Shown piece after piece: positions 4,829-5,175 of a DNA stretch of 5,175 nt. The notes beneath the pieces are model-generated. The model was not told the DNA's origin, did not search any database, and was given only the letters and a program-made list of their open reading frames with translations. The translations under genes were made by a program, and so were the position numbers. The stretch covers positions 1-5,175 of the forward strand of contig JAHZHL010000021.1 of the NCBI GenBank assembly GCA_019420305.1, written 5' to 3'. How positions within the stretch are numbered: position 1 is the first letter of the stretch; every line of letters begins with the position of its first letter. Source of the stretch: Bacillota bacterium (GTDB taxonomy: Bacteria; Bacillota; Clostridia; Peptostreptococcales; Anaerovoracaceae).

Positions 4829-4860
4829 AAAAAATTTTTTCAAAAAAATTTTCGCCTTTT
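4829..4860. promoter_or_regulatory. Phased A/T tracts upstream of an ECF-like promoter
   Basis: A6T6 (4829-4840), A7T4 (4842-4852) and T6 (4857-4862) follow one another at near-helical spacing. Such sequence is usually bent and can act as an UP element. It lies directly upstream of the TGAACC motif. Confidence 0.4.
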
Positions 4861-4861
4861 T

Positions 4862-4888
4862 TGAACCGATCATACATCTTTCTTCGTC
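4862..4888 (+). promoter_or_regulatory. Possible ECF sigma-factor promoter
   Basis: TGAACC (4862-4867) and CGTC (4885-4888) are 17 bases apart, resembling the TGAAAC/CGTC pattern of Bacillus-type ECF promoters, which often drive their own sigma gene. The sigma-like frame that follows starts within or right at this promoter, so an intact leader and N-terminus are missing. The motif is short and could be chance. Confidence 0.3.
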
Positions 4889-4890
4889 TT

Positions 4891-5097
4891 ATGTTTATAG
4901 AAGGCTATGTTAATCTGGAGCGTTTGCAAAGGCAGGAAGAGGTGCGAGACATACTGACAGCTTTAATGGAGCTGTATGAAAAATATCGGACCGTATTAAC
5001 ATGGTATCTCATTTATGAAAAAACAATTCCGGAAATCGCCGCGGAATTCCAGATGCGTTATGATACCGTTCAGACCCGGTATCGACGTGGAATTTGA
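4891..5097 (+). pseudogene. N-terminally truncated ECF/sigma-70-like factor (region 4 only)
   Basis: From about 4915, the frame reads a helical linker and then L-Y-E-K-Y-R-T-V-L-T, followed by T-I-P-E-I-A-A-E-F and D-T-V-Q-T-R-Y-R-R-G. This is the region 4 helix-turn-helix that binds the -35 element in sigma-70 family proteins (compare L-P-x-K-Y-R-x-V, then EIA and TVKSR). Region 2, needed for core binding and DNA melting, is absent: a stop lies in frame at 4828-4830. Neither the ATG at 4891 nor the TTG at 4861 has a Shine-Dalgarno. The frame also ends abruptly after Y-R-R-G-I. A frame from 5094 onward (F-E-R-K-M-L) looks like a possible continuation after a small indel. It is most likely a decayed gene; a short standalone regulator is less likely. 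Confidence 0.55.
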
Positions 5098-5136
5098 GAG
5101 AAAGATGCTGTCAAAAGGCAGAGAAAAGGGGGGAAG

Positions 5137-5175
5137 ATGGAGAACAAAAACATACATAACCAGTTCAAAAAGGTG
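5137..5175 (+). CDS. Start of an unidentified gene, cut by the window end
   Basis: ATG at 5137 follows the purine-rich run AGGGGGG (5127-5133) and opens M-E-N-K-N-I-H-N-Q-F-K-K-V, still open at the last base. The position just after a sigma region 4 remnant suggests a partner gene such as an anti-sigma or accessory protein, which commonly follows ECF sigma genes. Thirteen codons do not allow identification. Confidence 0.5.
   Translation, partial: MENKNIHNQFKKV

Larger units (their letters stand above)
4327..4860. other. 534-base intergenic region with structured elements but no intact gene
   Basis: The stretch begins AT-rich, then holds the mirrored terminator pair with its nested hairpin (4391-4568), a plain spacer (4569-4680), the minus-strand leader-like unit (4681-4817), and a run of A- and T-tracts (4829-4860). 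No frame on either strand looks like a conserved protein. The minus-strand ATG at 4647 has a Shine-Dalgarno-like GGGGGAG (4656-4650), but its frame runs into the repeat and then antisense to rarA. Confidence 0.6.

Overview
The window looks like chromosomal DNA of an anaerobic Bacillota, most likely a Clostridia/Lachnospiraceae-type gut bacterium. The reasons are an HTH-desulfoferrodoxin type gene, strong purine-rich Shine-Dalgarno sequences, sigma-A type promoters, a Gram-positive style LexA box, and AT-rich spacers around genes of moderate G+C. This placement is inference from gene content, not from a database match.

Layout, left to right. (1) Positions 1-42 are the last 13 codons of a protein whose ending resembles DUF4368-type large serine recombinases. 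About 20 bases further on begins the 3' part of a gene for an XRE-type regulator fused to a desulfoferrodoxin-like domain. Its HTH half is missing, and the change-over falls next to a GA dinucleotide (68-69). This looks like the edge of an integrated mobile element that cut the gene. The desulfoferrodoxin half (188-538) has its own Shine-Dalgarno and ATG and could still be made; a terminator follows at 688-716. (2) A compact rightward operon spans 763-4326. It has a sigma-A promoter whose -35 overlaps a LexA (SOS) box, a second promoter downstream of that box, a D12-class (DpnM/Dam-like) adenine methyltransferase, an overlapping PD-(D/E)XK restriction endonuclease with a C-terminal winged helix, and rarA/mgsA, the AAA+ replication-recombination factor. 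(3) Positions 4327-4860 hold no intact gene but much structure: two mirror-image terminator-like arms of 43 nt facing each other (4391-4433 and 4526-4568), a nested hairpin between them, and on the minus strand what looks like an orphan leader-peptide/attenuator (4793 down to about 4681) with no proper gene behind it. (4) The right edge holds an N-terminally missing ECF-type sigma factor (region 4 only), preceded by A-tracts and an ECF-like promoter match, then the first 13 codons of a further gene.

Working picture: a type II restriction-modification pair is wired into one transcript with a DNA-repair gene under probable SOS control. It is flanked by remnants of mobile DNA and decayed regulatory genes: a cut redox-sensor-like regulator on the left, and an orphan attenuator and a beheaded sigma factor on the right. 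The R-M and rarA assignments are firm. The SOS control, the integration junction and the attenuator are inferences from motifs and would need the checks listed.
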